64,000 nucleotides of DNA from Liolophura sinensis (lineage: Eukaryota; Mollusca; Polyplacophora; Chitonida; Chitonidae). This document shows positions 23,363 to 38,400 of the stretch, one piece after another. The stretch is from the NCBI RefSeq assembly GCF_032854445.1, contig NC_088300.1, positions 18,295,570 through 18,359,569 of the forward strand, written 5' to 3'. How positions within the stretch are numbered: position 1 is the stretch's first letter; every line of letters begins with the position of its first letter. Under the pieces are notes generated by a model. That model was given only the letters and a program-made list of their open reading frames with translations. It made no database searches and had not been told where the DNA came from. Both the position numbers and the translations under genes were made by a program.

Positions 23363-25189
23363 TGCAGAATATAATACGAGAGACCTCAGTATATATAGCT
23401 TGGGTAAAATTACATGCCTATAAGTAAGAAATGCATGCGTGGTATTCCTCAACCCCTGCACAGATCATTTAATACAGCTACATGAAGGGAAACGTAGCGC
23501 GGCCATCATCCATGCAGGGTCCCCTGTTCCCAGTGTGGAAATATAGGCCAATACACCCAGGGAGAAAGTAAAACTATTGTGCAGCCAAAAGCTGTAGCCT
23601 GCTGACGAGGCATAACCATTAATTAAAAGTTGTGGACAACAGAGAATGTCATACCCTTTCTATATTCATTTATTTACACTGATGCATACATAGGTCTATT
23701 CTCCAGGTGCAAATAGAAACATTATTTCTGAATTTCATTTATGAATTATATACCAGTGAAATTTGTTGTGAGCAAAATCTGCACCAGCTTACTTTTGCTT
23801 TATAAATGTCGATGACTTGGAAATTTCCAAACCGTGCATAAGCCTGTACATTGCAGAGCGGACGGAGTGACCTAGCGACACGGATAGCCTACTTGTGTTT
23901 CTGAACCAGATAACGTGAAAATGGGTTAAGTACAATGAAGCCATATGTTACATACGCGCGCGGGTGAGAGCAAACGAACAGGGGATTCCCCGTAATAATT
24001 CCCCACAGTGCGCCTTAAATGTAACTTCAGCAGGCCTATCATATGCATGTTAGGAGAATAGGGCTATTGATCTATATATTACCCCAAGTCATATACACAC
24101 TGGACGAGAGTTAACTAAGCTTTATCATAAGGCAAGATGAATAAGACACATATTTTAAGGGTTGACAATCTGGACTTAGGATCTTAACATACACCTGACA
24201 TCATGTATATATTGCAGTCGACGCATAACATAACTTGTACTAGCTTGGGAATGTAATCATGATCTTTTAGGCCTAGGCCTATATGAAGAGTTCATAAAAC
24301 AGAAAACGGCCTTCATCTACACTGCCTCCAGTTTGATTTCGCCTCTGCACATACTAAATATTAATTTGAACGCATTGGAGCACATTTCAGATAAGTTTGA
24401 CAATAGCATATAGGGCCTACAAGCACGGGAGTTTCCTGTAAGCAAATTACAAGAACTATAGCAGCAAACTTCGTATCAGGAATATATATATATATTTATC
24501 AGGAATATATATCTGGTATTGACAAGCAATGGGGTCTGGTGTAAGCAATCTGCAAGAACTGGACGCAGTTTTTGTACCACGCAGGGGTGACGACAGTTGT
24601 GAAATTTGCCCTATACACTGCATGAAATCTTTAGCTCCGCAGAGTGACCTTCAGCTTCGTTGAACACAATGGAAAATCCACCATTGCTGTGCAGCGCGTA
24701 TAGCTAGCTTTATAAGGAGAAAGGGAAATGTGAAAGAAAAAACCCTAAGGCTTAGAAGACAAAGAAAGCACACCAGGTGCACAACGAAAAGAAAAAAGAT
24801 ATTGTACGAAATAGACCTCACACACGGGGTATTACCGTTTATACCGGCATTGTGCCGCAGTTAAGTACAAACGTGGTAACGTGAGCTCTGCTGAGGTCAA
24901 ATGTAAACAGGTTTACAACGAAAAATTCCAACCGGGCACTTTCTTTCGATTTCATTTTTATTACAGACTGACATCAACATTGTCACTTTTATGGAAAATA
25001 GAAGCTTCTGCTGCATGCATGCACTCTCAATGCACGTGTGTAAGCTATAATTGTCTCATTATATATATATACAACTATCAGATTCATGGCCAATAACCTG
25101 TACAGGTACATGTTCATGTATACACCTGATGCTGACCGCTATATACACTACGTAGTCAACCCAAGGCACTCTTGTTCCCTTCATCCATA

Positions 25190-25343
25190 AACACCTCTCC
25201 GGCCGTACGTGTGAAGGTCTGTCAGCAACATACGGATGGTCGTGGGATTCCCCCGAGCTCTTACCGGTTTCACCATAATGCTGGTCACCGTCATATAAGT
25301 GAAATGTTCTTGAGTACGGGGTAAGACACCAATCAAACAATTC
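25190..25343 (+). mobile_element. SINE family A, 5'-truncated
   Basis: It starts inside the body at CACCTCTCCGGCCGTACG and runs through GGATGGTCGTGGGATTCC and CGTCATATAAGTGAAATG to ACACCAATCAAAC. Confidence 0.8.
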
Positions 25344-25403
25344 TTCCATAAACCAGCTTGTTCGTTGTTGTTTAAAAAATTCTCAAGCGCGGAGTTAACC
25401 GCC

Positions 25404-25445
25404 ACTGAAAAAAAAAACAAAAAAAAAAACAAAAAAAAAAAACAG
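25404..25445. repeat. A-rich simple repeat
   Basis: Runs of A broken by single C, of the form (A8-10 C)n. Confidence 0.9.
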
Positions 25446-25869
25446 CAAGATTGCGCTATACGGCGTTAGGACCTACAGTGATGACTCATGCACAGGTGCT
25501 CAAAACCAGTTAGTGTTTTAAATTTTAGATGGTCTGTACGTCGGTTAGCCATAGCTCAAACAAGAGAAAGTACTTGGTCCGATACAGCGTTCAACGCTAC
25601 GATATGGTAGACATGTAGGTCTACTTTAATTTGTTACCTACCTACATTCCAATTTTGTAAAATGGGGTGAAATTTGCCTGGAATGTACATCTTTCAATTG
25701 GACGCATCTCCGCACAGTACCAGACAGTTAAATGCAGAGCTTAAAAACAAGTAAAGGGTGTGGGTTCTTTTTGAATTTGATGACTATTCGATATTGGCGT
25801 GCTTACAGGCCTTGTATATAGGATTGCACTGAATTAAGTTGGGTACGGTTTTCTGCTTTTAATTTTCTC

Positions 25870-26540
25870 ATTTTTCTCATAAGGTGAACTACCACACTGC
25901 GTGTGTTATCCGAATAGATTGTTATTGCGATGTCGGGGATGAGGTGAGCTACCACATTGCGGGTATTGTCCAAACAGATTATAACGGCAACTTCATGGAC
26001 AAAATGAACTACCACACTGCGGGTATTGCCCGAATGGATTGTAATGGCGACCTCAGGGATATGGTGATTGATTGATTGGTGTTTTTACGCCGTACTCAAG
26101 AATATTTCACTTATACGACGGCGGCCAGCATTATGGTGGGTGGAAACCGGGCAGAGCCCGGCGGAAACCCACGACCATCCGCAGGTTGCTGCAAGACCTT
26201 CCCACGTACGGCCGTAGAGGAAGCCAGCATGAGCTGGTCTTGAACTCACAGCGACCGCATTGGTGAGAGGCTTCTGGGTCACTACGCTGCGCTAGCGCGC
26301 TAACCGACTGAGCCACGGAGGCCCCCAGGGATATGGTGAGATACCACACTGCGGGTATTGTCGGAATAGATTGTAATGGCGATGTCAAGAGATATGGTGA
26401 ACTACCACACTACGGGTACTGCCCGAATAGATTGTAATGGCCACAAGGATATGACCTCTGGGGATATGGTGAACTACAACATTGCGTTACTATTCGAATA
26501 CACAGTAATGGTGACGTCAGGGATAAAATGAGCTATACTG
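25870..26540. repeat. 61-bp tandem repeat split by a SINE
   Basis: About seven units carry GTGAACTACCACACTGCGGG, TATTG(T/C)CCGAATAGATTG and TAATGGCGA...CAGGGATATG blocks with moderate divergence. The array is interrupted by the SINE at 26068-26325 and continues after it in register. Confidence 0.9.
26068..26325 (-). mobile_element. SINE family A inserted in tandem array, with 14-bp target duplication
   Basis: A full-length near-consensus reverse copy. The 14-bp sequence CAGGGATATGGTGA flanks it exactly at 26054-26067 and 26326-26339. The duplicated bases belong to the 61-bp array, so the SINE arrived after the array formed. Confidence 0.95.
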
Positions 26541-26953
26541 TCTGAACATAAATCACACAAAACATGGCTAATGCTTATGTCCGCGGTACGGTCAGCTGGA
26601 CTGCCATTATGCGTGTCATGCCCGCAATCAAGTATTAAGTTAATGACAGTCGCGGATAACATCACAATTATCATGTTGCACATACTGCGCAATCTCGCTG
26701 CGCAGTATTCATGGGTAAGGCAGACTCTGCAACAAGATCACGGAATGTGGGTCAATATTGCACATCAGACGGGATTGGGATTGCGATAGGAATTGCATAT
26801 GTAGGATACATCGTACACACCAAAAGTTAATACACTACAAGTCGCACTGCAGCGGTGAGTATACACCATCGAAATATGCATTCCGACTTGACCTTTATTA
26901 CAGCGATAAAACAACAGACACAAAACTAACTAGTATGGGACAACAAGGGACAG

Positions 26954-28418
26954 TTTATTTCTCAATGTTTTGTAACAAAGCACATAAAATGGAATGCCAA
27001 ACTAAGTTTTTTTTAATACTTTTGGAGTCGGAAACGACAAAAATTTTTTCAGATGACTGTCCATGATTTTGACAATGCTTTATGACACATACAAAGTTTC
27101 TTTCGCTAAAATCTCAGCATAAACATACACCCAGGTAAAGGGGACAAATTTTTTATCTTGGTCGTACTGCGACAGTATTTCAACACACTTTTTCTTCAAC
27201 ATATACAGTAACTAACGCCATGGCGACATATTGAAAGAGTTACCGTGCGAAATCAGAAGAATCAATTACATATTTTTGTGATGACTATATGCATGAAAAA
27301 TGAATGAATGACGAGTACAAAATAGCAATCAAACTGTATTTAAGCGATCACAGTGGACAGAACGGATTACATAACTGCACTGGCTACTGTGAAATGTTAT
27401 TTATGGTATCACGATTTCTTTTAACACATTCCTTACCCGCTAATTCCACACTATCAAAATCCACATCAAAGTCAAAGTCTTTATACATTAATAATTAACA
27501 ATTTAATGGCATAATCTGGAAAATCTATATGACAGAGTGGTAATAGTGTGCCATACATAATCAATCACTCAGAAATGTTTGCATATAGACAGTGTGTGTG
27601 TGTGGGTGTTTGTGTGACAGTACATTGAGCAAGGAGAGTTCAAGCATATTATCAATCGTGATACAAACAATATAGGTCAGAGGAACAAGTTATAAATGGT
27701 CAATTCAGCTGTTTTGGATTTCAATACCAATGATTGTGACGTTAATCTGGAATGTTTGCCTCCCCAGAATACTTACTTCACCCTGCATCACAAAAACCAA
27801 CAGAATTGTAATCAAGAGTGGGAGCAAATGTTGTGAAACAGCTCCTTGATTGCCACTGGTCTCACCGAGTTTTGTTTGTCTTTAAGGGTGACATGAATAC
27901 GTTATGTAACAGATACATTCTAACTAACAGTCAGAACCATGATGTGTTGAGACAGGAATTCTGTAGATTACAGTGTCATACAGTGTCATAGTGTCATTCT
28001 TTGATTTTTAATTTCATATCATTTCATCATGATGCAGGAACAACTGTGTCATGAAAGATTAAATGCATGTACAAAAATGCCCTCAGCTATTTAATCACCG
28101 TTTGCCTGAGACAATGTTAATATTTTCATTGATAACAGGCTTATTAGCACTTTTTTTTTCACATTAAAATTTTCAAAATATATCACGTGCTGTTATGCAC
28201 ACAAAATTTCTGAGTGGATTTGCACTCTGTGCACTATAGGAAGGGTAATAGCACTGGGTCTCATTCTTGGGGCTTGGTGTGGGACAGTATGTATGACGAA
28301 TACAAAGACGGGTGAATAAATTATAGTGCTTAATCAGATAAGGTGGTACAGGTGACACAGTGGCCTCCCAGCCCGCACAACACATAGCACTGTTCATACA
28401 GACATACTGCTGAGCTCT
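26954..28418 (-). other. probable GANAB 3' untranslated region
   Basis: No coding exon follows the GANAB stop codon at 28419. Candidate polyadenylation signals on the - strand include an AATAAA at 26954-26959 and ATTAAA near 27498, 28012 and 28086. Which one is used cannot be told from sequence. Confidence 0.35.
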
Positions 28419-29411
28419 CTACATCAAAGAGATTGTCCAGTCAGTGCCTATGTTAACTGCTGGTTTTCGTATCGTTAGTACGTGCTGACTTGGGTTGTAA
28501 TTAAATTCCAATGACTGGCTCCCTCCTCCTGTACAAAAAACCACAAAGACACATGATTATTAACAGTGGAAAATGTCACTGAATAAGCATAAATTCGAAA
28601 CAGGTCTCAGGTCTCTCATTAAAGAGGCTATATCCGGGAATTTCTGTGGCCTGACTTTTATATATATATTCAAATCACACCGCAGCTTTGCATGCTACAC
28701 AATAAGCTTAAATGTAAGTATTTAAAGACAAGTTAGGATGGAAAACCAGGCTTCTCTGCACTTTTCTGCAATACACACAACAATAATGTGATGTCATTAG
28801 AACTCCTAACTCCCATTCAACTAAAGTTTAATGAAATGTCATTCCATAACCCACATGACCAATCATAGTCAATATCACTGCAAGTACTTCAACTGGATAT
28901 CTCACACATTGCTTACATATGTTCATTCTTTCTGAGATGCCAAGACAGCACAATTGCTTTTGCAAATGAAAAGTGTTTAACTTGCACGAACATTGCTGTG
29001 CATATTTTCGCAGCCTTATAAAGCAATGCTCATTGTCATGCACACATTAATTTTCATAAATCATGTCAAATTACTACTGACCAGATTCACTATTACATAA
29101 AAACAAAAACTCACATACTGCTGAAAATGGCACTTTCTGAAAATGCCTAAGACAGATACTACAGAAAAAAACACAACCTGAATGATGTTGATCGAAAATT
29201 TACATTCATCCTCTTGTAAAGGCCTATTGAAGGAAGGGCCCATGTTATAAAAACTATGATGTCAAAATTTGACTGATCTTTCATCTAACAAGACAGGATG
29301 TCCAACATTTGACCAACTGAAAAAGGGATTTTTTGAGCTGCTTATCCTGGCAGAGAGCCATGTTGACAAATTCTGGTTATACGTTTTACAAAAGACAAGC
29401 TCAGATCAATC

Positions 29412-29486
<75 letters not shown>

Positions 29487-32400
29487 GGAGTCCTGAAGAT
29501 TGTTATCCAACAAAATGGATACTTATGTCAATCTTAACAGTACTCCAAATTTGCTTCTAAAATCATACAGTTTACAGGTATATTTGATGAAGTTTTATGA
29601 TCAGAAAATGTATCGTTTTGTATATACAAGCCCTCTTTAATGGGGAAAAATTACCCCAGATGTCTTCTCACTTACCTGGGAGGCTCACTTCTATTTTTGA
29701 AGGCTTTTTTGGTAAACCTATGATAACGACTCTCTCCAGCCAGGCTTTTGTTGTATATGTCCCAGTTGTGTTGACCTTACTAAAAACACAAAATACAAAA
29801 ATGTAAATTGTCAATGAGCAGAAAAAAAAGACTATTTCAGTGCGCGAATTTTAAGCCCTGTCGATCATACATAGTTTGTAACTTATTGTCTTTGCATGGG
29901 TATATCATCAGTATGTCCGTTCGAATTTTAAGCCCTGTCGATCATACATAGTTTGTAACTTATTGTCTTTGCATGGGTGTATCATCAGTATGTCCGTTTA
30001 TCTTTAAATCAATCAATTACCATCAGTTATAGAACATGCTAGATAAGTGTTTCCTACATTGAACTAAATACTCCGTGAGCAACTCCTCACGCTCTGGACG
30101 CATTGGACAAGTGTTTGAGTGAGTGCATGGGGCCTTGATGTATTTAACAATTTTTCAGTCATATGATGACGAAGGAGTCCATAGAGTGCTTGTAATGCAC
30201 CGCCTTGTTCCAGGACGCATTTCTGTCGCTCTTATATCTAGTGCTGCTTTCCCTGAGACGAATTACCAAAGGCCAGGAAGCAGCCACGTCTCAGCCATTA
30301 GACTGATACGGGTCAACCAGTTGTTGCACTATCCCCTTAATGATGAACACCAAGCGAGGAAGTTACAACTTCCTCTTTTAAGATTTTAAGGTGTGACCCG
30401 ACCCAGGACTGGCCCTGGATCTTTTGCCCTGGAAGCGGATGCTCTACCAAATGAGCTAGCGGGGCCAGTGGATGCATACTGAAGGCTTTCCACTACTGTC
30501 CTACAAACATATATACATGTACTTTTCATACTCTCACAAAGTCATATCTCTGTGTATTACCTGTTTACTAATTTATTTTGCCTATATGTGAATTTCCGTA
30601 GTTGGTATTTTGCGTTTTTGTTTTCAGTAGTGACATAGTCGTCAATATATAGCTCCCCTTCTGCTTCATTCTGCAAGATACAAAAAGAACAAAGACAATA
30701 GTACAGATGCTGGACTACAAATCAGATTGTGTTACCTTCATTCTACATCAGAGGCCACCAACAACTGCTGGGCTCTATTGACACATAATAATTATAAGGA
30801 ACACAAATTACTCTTACACAAGACAACAGACTTGAAAATTGCATAAAATAGAGGAAAAGTATAGGGCATCACCAATGAGTTTGATTTTTAAAACACATTC
30901 AACTTTGGGATTTAACCCACACCTTGTGTGTTCTAGCAACTAAAAGACGAGCATCTTAAACCACTCAGCCACAACATGCTCCAGGGGGCCTCCGTGGCTC
31001 AGTTGGTTAGCGCGCTAGCACAGCACGATGAGCCAGGGGCCTCTCACCAATGCGGTCGCTATGAGTTCAAGTCCAGCTCATGCTGGCTTCCTCTCTGGCC
31101 ATAAGTGGGGAGGTCTGCCAGCAGTCTGCGGATGACCATGGGTTTCCTCCTACGCCTGGTTTTCTCCCACCATAATGCTGGCTGCCGTCGTATAAGTGAA
31201 ATATTCTTGAGTACGGCGTACAACACTAATCAAATAAATCAAATGAAATAAACAACTTGCTCCCAAACTTTTCTTTGTTAAACTGTAATATCTATTTATA
31301 TATTGATTTGATTGGTGTTTTACACAGTACTCACGAATATTTCATTTTTACAATGACGGCTTAAACTGTATTAACTGCTCCCAGCAGCTTTCACAGCTTG
31401 GAAGTGAAAAGGTAGAAACTGGCCTTTAAAACATCCAGAATTGCTAGTACTGCAATGATCTATAAAATATACAGCTAATAGTTCAAGGCTACAGGCATTC
31501 CAAAGAAGATATAGTCCTATTTTCTCAACTCACCTTTAAATCTACACATATTATTAATGTGAATGGGTCATTATAGGTTAGAGAGGATGACCGTCGTATT
31601 CTTTCTTTTCTTGGTATAATTGTGCCTCCTCGCTGGAAAACTGGAATCTACAACAACATCAAAATTATTACGATGTGCTTGTATTTTACTCTTGTGTGAA
31701 ACATCAGCATGTATGTGAAATAACAGTCAGATGGCTGACTCCTCGGGTACACTCCGACATAACACCCAACACTGGGTACGTGTGTGTTCATAAATACGAA
31801 AGACTTTACATTCCATTATTTGTAGCATTTGCAACCAAACGTCTGAAACTTCCAAAATTTTTAAACCCACATGAAATTTATATTAAATTGAAGAATATAT
31901 ATGCATATTATATTATCAATTTAATGGAATAATATAAAGATTATTACAAAAAAAGTTACCTACCTTTGATATAGGAGCGTTAATGTGCGTGGTTTGTCCA
32001 CCGTGGTATGTCTCATGTGTCACCACATCATACCAGATCTAAACAGAGCAGAAACATCGTTACTGGTAGTGTTATTAGCTGTCTCGGTGCATACATAGAG
32101 TGAGTGAGTGAGTGCTTGGGGTTTAATGTCGTACTTAACAATTTTTCAGTTATGTGACGACGAAGGAATCCTTAGAGTGCATATACTTGTAATGTACCTC
32201 CTTGTTGCAAGATGGATTTCCACCGCTCTTTTATCTAGTGCTGCTTCAATGAGAAGCTTTACCGAAGGCAAGTAAGCCGACCCACCCGAGCCATTATACT
32301 GATATGGGTCAACCAGTCGTTGCACTATCCCCTTCACTCTAAACGCCAAGCGAGGAGGCTACAACTTCCTCTTTTACCTTCTTAGGTGTGACCCGGCCCA

Positions 32401-35400
32401 GGATTGACCCTGGATCTAAGGCTCCTGAAGCGGAAAAGTGTTAGGAGTAATGTATGGATTATAATTCTTCTAATTTTTATGACAGATACTGATAGTGCTG
32501 AAAAATTACAATTCTCTCTCAGTTTTCCAGAAAATTAAAGATATGTACATGTTATTCATTAGATGTTCTGACCAAGTGGGGAAAAAAAAAAATGTATTCC
32601 TGCAGAAAAGATGTCCCAAAAATTAGAAGAATTACAGTAAGCATCTTCAGCACTACAAAGGTTTGTTTAATACATGCTTAAGGAGGTTAGAAAACATTGT
32701 TAAATCCTTGACGTGCAATGCAGGTCAGGTTGATGTTGTGTTCTCACCTGGTCTGCTCCAGGAAAGTAGACACTGAATCCTGTCACTGCAGCTTCTACCA
32801 CTGGCTTCACCAGCAATGCCTTACCTGCAAAACAATTTCTCATATAATGTAAGTAGAATCCAGAATAAAAATAAAGAAAACTTGTTTGTCTCTTTTTTTT
32901 TTGCATGACTTACAATTCCAAATGTCCAAAGCCTCAAAAAATTTGGATCTAAAGCTCCAAAACTTTCAATGCTTCACAAGTCAGGAATCTGGAGCTGCTA
33001 AATTCTTGAGCTTGACATGGTAAAATTTACACAGCCTTACAAATCCCAAACTAACTGTTTCTACAACAAAAGTTAACATTCCACTACCAAAGAGGGTGTT
33101 GGCACAGGTAATACATTACCTAGCATGTATTCATCATCAATGGGAAAGGTTTCCTTGTCTTGAGGAAACTCCACCCACAAGGGCCTCATGGGCGGGGGTC
33201 CCCCTTTTGAGCCCTCATAAAACAGGGTGTACCAGTAGGGCAGGAGGGCATAGCGCTCACGGATCACATGACGAATGATCTTCATGTTCTCCTCTGGCAG
33301 TAACCATGGCTCTCGTCTCTTTGTGTCCAGATGTGAGTGTGCCCGGAAGAACGGCTGATAAGCCCCTGCCTGGAAGAGGAGCAAGGGAGACAACTGTTGA
33401 ATTTCTACAGGGCATGTAACGTGAGTGGATTAACTGAAATGGCGGCAACCACCTCAAATTTTCCCTGCTAGCAGATCAAACAAGTTCTATAGGAATAGAA
33501 GTAATAACATCATACATGAAACAAAGAAAGAAAAGAATGTGACAAAGATAAGCTCCATGCGATAAATTCATAATATCTGGCATGTTATTTTTTGTCTGCC
33601 TTCCCTCGTAAAATATGTTTGATTTCCCTTCAATTACATCTTAATTTCATCAGTATATTACACCATTCAAACAATGTTTCACTTTTGCATTACAGATTAA
33701 GATTATTAGAAACATTGTGCATTGCACCTCAGTAAATCTGCCACACCCACTGGATACCTCGTTGAACCTTCTCTATAGCCTGGAAACAATTCTAACATCA
33801 GGTGTTAAGTACAGAGGTGAGTTACCTGATACCACCGAGTCATTAGTTCAGCTTCCGGATTCCTGAAAAAGCCGCCGACATCAGCACCAGAGAAGGATAT
33901 TCCAGCCAGAGAGAGGGAGAGGACCATGGGTACAGAGGCCTTCAGGTGGTCCCATTCACCCATGTTGTCCCCAGTCCACACAGCACCTACACACAAACCA
34001 CAAACCCAATAATTGTCACACAAATATTCTTCACAAATCACAAGCTCAAGTATGGAAAGACAACAAATACTGAATAGTTACTATGACACAATATAAGGTC
34101 GAAACAAACTGTCAAACAAAAATTTTTGGCCAAAATTAATCGAAAAGCAAATCATTTTAATATTCACTGCTCCTTCATGTACAGTGACATGGAATTCTCG
34201 AAACCTTATTTTCTGAAACTTGCTAGTTGTTTCATAGAAAAATACTCACACTTTAAAATCAAGAATAACGACCCATGTAAACAATGGAACGGCTACACCA
34301 AAACGATTAATAGATGTTTAGTGCCTTATGAATTCTTCTCTCATTTGATCACTGCTAGGTTTACGGGTGGAGGAAACCAGAATGCCCATTGTAAAACCGA
34401 CTTAATGCACAGCCAACAAAACAAGAGCTGGATTCGAGTAAAACACGATGTCACAGACAAAGGGCCTTAATCTCCTTAACCATCTAGCTCCTTTATCATC
34501 TATGACAGTGACCCTACCAGGAGTACTGACTTACCATATCTCTGAGAACCAGCAAAGAAGCCCCTGGTGAGAACAAATGGTCTTAATTTGTTTTTTGATC
34601 TCTTTAGTAGACCGTCCCATGTAGCCTTGTGCTGGGAAACAAAACAGCATAAATGTCTTTAATTTAGCCAAATAAGATTTGGGGGGGAAGGAGGGGGGGG
34701 ACAAGGTTAATACTTAACTTGTTGCACTTTTCACCCCAAAACAGACTGTGTCTTGATTTTATGGAAAGGAACAAAACCTGCAGGTTGGGATTTACCTCAT
34801 AAAGCAGCTCAGACACACAGAAGAAACCAGGTACACTGATTGGAGGTAATTTACATATCTTTTTCAGGCCCACAAACATCATCAAAGTGATGTATAACTA
34901 GAAAACAGACCGGCCAATGTTTATATTTATGTTAATCGCAGTTATGTGACAGCGTCATAATACAACTGTGGTTCCCTCCTTGCTCATATGAACAGTCACG
35001 CAATGAGCATCTACAAGTTCAGAGTTATTATTTACCCATAAGTGACTGATTATAATATTTATTTCACTGTCGTTCAATTCTGTACTCAAAGATGTTTCAC
35101 TTATATCTTGACGATCCATTTTTCATAGGAGGAAGAAACCGGAGTGCCTCTGGCAAACCGCCTGCCCTTAGCAAGTTACTATCTCTTTTAATTGATGCGT
35201 TGATTTACACATGATGGTGGTGAAGACAAATGTTCTATAACAAATGGGAGATTGTGCAAAGGGCCCCAACCAGAGAGGGAGGAAGCGTAAATTTATCAAA
35301 CTAACCACATAAAAAGCATAGATGTTATGGACATCTCTATTTTCTGTGTCCCCGAAATGTTTGACATCCTTGTGGAATGTGATCTCAGGTCCATTGAACA

Positions 35401-38400
35401 CTGAAGGCTCGTTCATATCGTTCCAGACCATGAGATTCTCTGTGGAGCCCTCGTACTCCTCAAAGGCAAAATTGTTGGCCCACCAGTCACGCACTTCTGG
35501 GTTAATAAAGTCTGGCCAGCTGGAGGAGCCTAGTACAGAAAAGACAGGAGCATTACAGTACACGTCTCAATGTATTTCGGAAGAGCCAGCAGCTATGGAG
35601 ACAGACAGAAATTACATGTACAGGTTTACAATGATTGGGAGACACCACTATCGTCAGCTTAATGTTTATTTTATTTATTTATTTATTTAATTGTTGTTTA
35701 ATTCCATACTAAAGAATTTTTTACTTACATGCCAGATTTAGCAAGCCTGAGTACCCAGAGTAAACCACTAATCTTTGGCAACTTAATGACAAATGAGTGA
35801 CACCCATATATACACATCATTTTGGTGTCAGACAGCACATAAGGCTATCAACAAATGTCATCAATCACTTATTGTCACCAAGGCCCCAAAAACAACAGTG
35901 GGTAATCCAAAAATTCCTTGTGCGAGAATTGAACTCCTGTCTTGTGTGAGTTATAACTGAAAGGCAAGCCAGCTCATGGCCATAGCACCCTGCAGATAAA
36001 GAGATAGGAACCAAGAGTCTGATACATACAGATGGAGGGTTACCAAGAGTTGCACACAAACAGGATTTGCAAGAGACAATATGTGGTGGAAGTGGGGTAG
36101 ACAGGATATACATACCAGGCCAGCACCAGCCATCGTAGTCCCCACCATCCTTGTTCTTCACCAGGTATCCTCGGTTCTTAGCATCAGTGTACACCTTGTA
36201 ATTATCATCTCTTTTAAGATGTGGGTCAACAATAGTCACCAACCTCCGTCCCTTGGTGGTCAGGTTATTCACCATCTCAGTGGGGTTTGGGAAACGGGAT
36301 TTGTCCCAGGTGAAGTACCTAAGGAAAGGTATAGTGGAAAGTTGAATAGTTTGGCAGATGAACAAATAAAAGGTTAAATCCAAGCCTAGAAAAACAGAGA
36401 AACCTTGAAAATGATGCATATAAGACAAAGAAGTCAGTAAGGTAACATCAGTTTTATTTTGTGTTTTACACGCAAGCCGATCTAAAAAACAAAATAATTG
36501 ACTAAAATTAGATCTTGTCACCTTGTCATTTTATCATATAGTAGAATGTTTGTCAGGATTTTCCTGTTTTTGAAAGCTTTCCAATCATTTACATGTCTTG
36601 CAATAAACGATTGCTGGGAAAGTCCACATTTCCCACAAATAGGATGATTTCACAATTTTACATTTATTTTTATATCCTCCCTCAGTTTTGAAAACAAATT
36701 CAATCTGCCAATAAAATAAAATTTTAAACTGATGTCGCGTACAGAACATTTCTGTTTATTCATTTATCTGTTTCAAGGTATGGTTTATGAAAATAAAAAT
36801 TACCCAGCAAACACTTTGACACTTTGTAACATGGAGCTTCAGGCAAGGCAGCAGAGTTGACCTCACTGGTCGAGGAATTGTCGTCCAAATTAAGGGGCAT
36901 GAACAGTACAAGTGTCATGTATTTTTTCTAGAAACCTTTGTGGAGAAGTTACTGTTCAGACATTAGACAAACCCTCCAGAATATTGTGTGATGATAAGCT
37001 TACCTTTTACCATCTGTGTGCTCTATATCCAGCCAGAGAACATCATAAGGGATATCATGTTTGTCAAAGTTACTGTCCACCCTTCAACAAAACACATAGA
37101 TATTCCATATAAATCTGAATACAAAACCTGACAATGGTAACAAGTTACTAACAATAGTAACAAGTTATTACTAAACAATGGTAACAAGTTACTATTAAAC
37201 AATGGTAACAAGTTATTACTAAAAAATGGTAACAAGTTATTACTAAACAATGGAAACAAGCTATTACTAAACAATGGAAACAAGTTATTAACAATGGTAA
37301 CAAGTTACTACATGCACCAATCATAAGTTACCGATGATGATAAGTCACTAACAACAGTAACTTGTTACTAACAATGGTACCCAATTTATTAACGGTAACG
37401 ATTTACTAACAATGGTAACAGGTGACTGACAATGGTAACAAGTGACTGACAATGGTAACAAGGTTCTGACAATGGTAACTAGTTATTAACAATGGTATTG
37501 AGTTATTAACAATGGTAACGAGTTACTGGCAATGGTAACAAGGTTCTAACAATGGTAACCAGTTATTACCAATGGTAACACGTTAGTACCAATGGCAACA
37601 AGTTACTGACAATGTAAGAAGTTATTAACAATGTAACAAGTTATTAACAATGTAACAAGTTATTAACAATGTAACAAATTATTAACAATGTAACAAGTTA
37701 CTAGCAATGGTAACATTGTTCTGACATTGGTACCAAATTACTCCCAATGGTAAAGAGTTACTGACAACGGTATGAGCCACATGAACAACACTGAGCCATG
37801 TACAAGTACAGTCATAACCAGCTGGGAATTTCAAGTAACCATCCATCAAATCCCATGTGACCTAAGTCCTTAAATGAAGATGGTGAATCTTTTATTTATT
37901 TATCTGATTCTTGTTTATAGCCATATTCAATGAATGTTAGAGAGCCCAAATGATTCCATCATGCTGTTAAAGAGTTCATTGTCAGCAGGGCACCACACAC
38001 AATGAGAGTGGGTGAATCTTCAAATTCCCTATACAAAATTGGGTTTGAACTCACATGTCATGTGTCCTTGAGATTGAAAGGCAAGCGCCTTAAAGATGTT
38101 GACATAAAGAAGTAAGGATATCAACCATGTACATAAGTGTACATATATGTACACAAATCATCAACATACACAGACGAGAACATTTTCATATGTACTCACG
38201 TCTTGACATCATCTTCATCATTATAATTCCACCTGGACTGATGATAGGCTATACCAAACAGCTGCAAACAAGGGATACAAATCTGGCATTACTCATACAA
38301 ATGAACAGCTTGCTCCAGCAAAAACTGGGATGAGGATGTCTTCAATTTTGCCTTTTGTTAACACCTACATGTGTACACATGGACAGCTTGCTCCAGTTAA

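Larger units (their letters stand above)
16340..26950. other. gene-free region between I-kappa-B and GANAB
   Basis: No conserved protein is readable on either strand. The named contents are an old reverse SINE (about 16690-16940), a degenerate tandem repeat, an inverted-repeat element, SINE copies, repeat R1 copies and two tandem arrays. The segment 19260-19830 is moderately GC-richer with no readable gene. The rest shows nothing I can identify. Confidence 0.65.

Noticed and set aside
26131-26388. Frames of 60-85 codons on both strands with GRTWEGLAA- or LPTYGRRGS-type words
   Set aside because: The same words recur wherever SINE family A occurs (4332, 6964, 10196, 18372, 25181, 52034); they are readings of the SINE.
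30420-30470. A functional tRNA gene
   Set aside because: A-box similarity is good but the rest of a cloverleaf is not formed, and the sequence is joined to a SINE body and tail.
34126-34470. 114-codon + strand frame in GANAB intron 14
   Set aside because: It overlaps an old reverse SINE, has no recognisable protein motif and no splice or start context.
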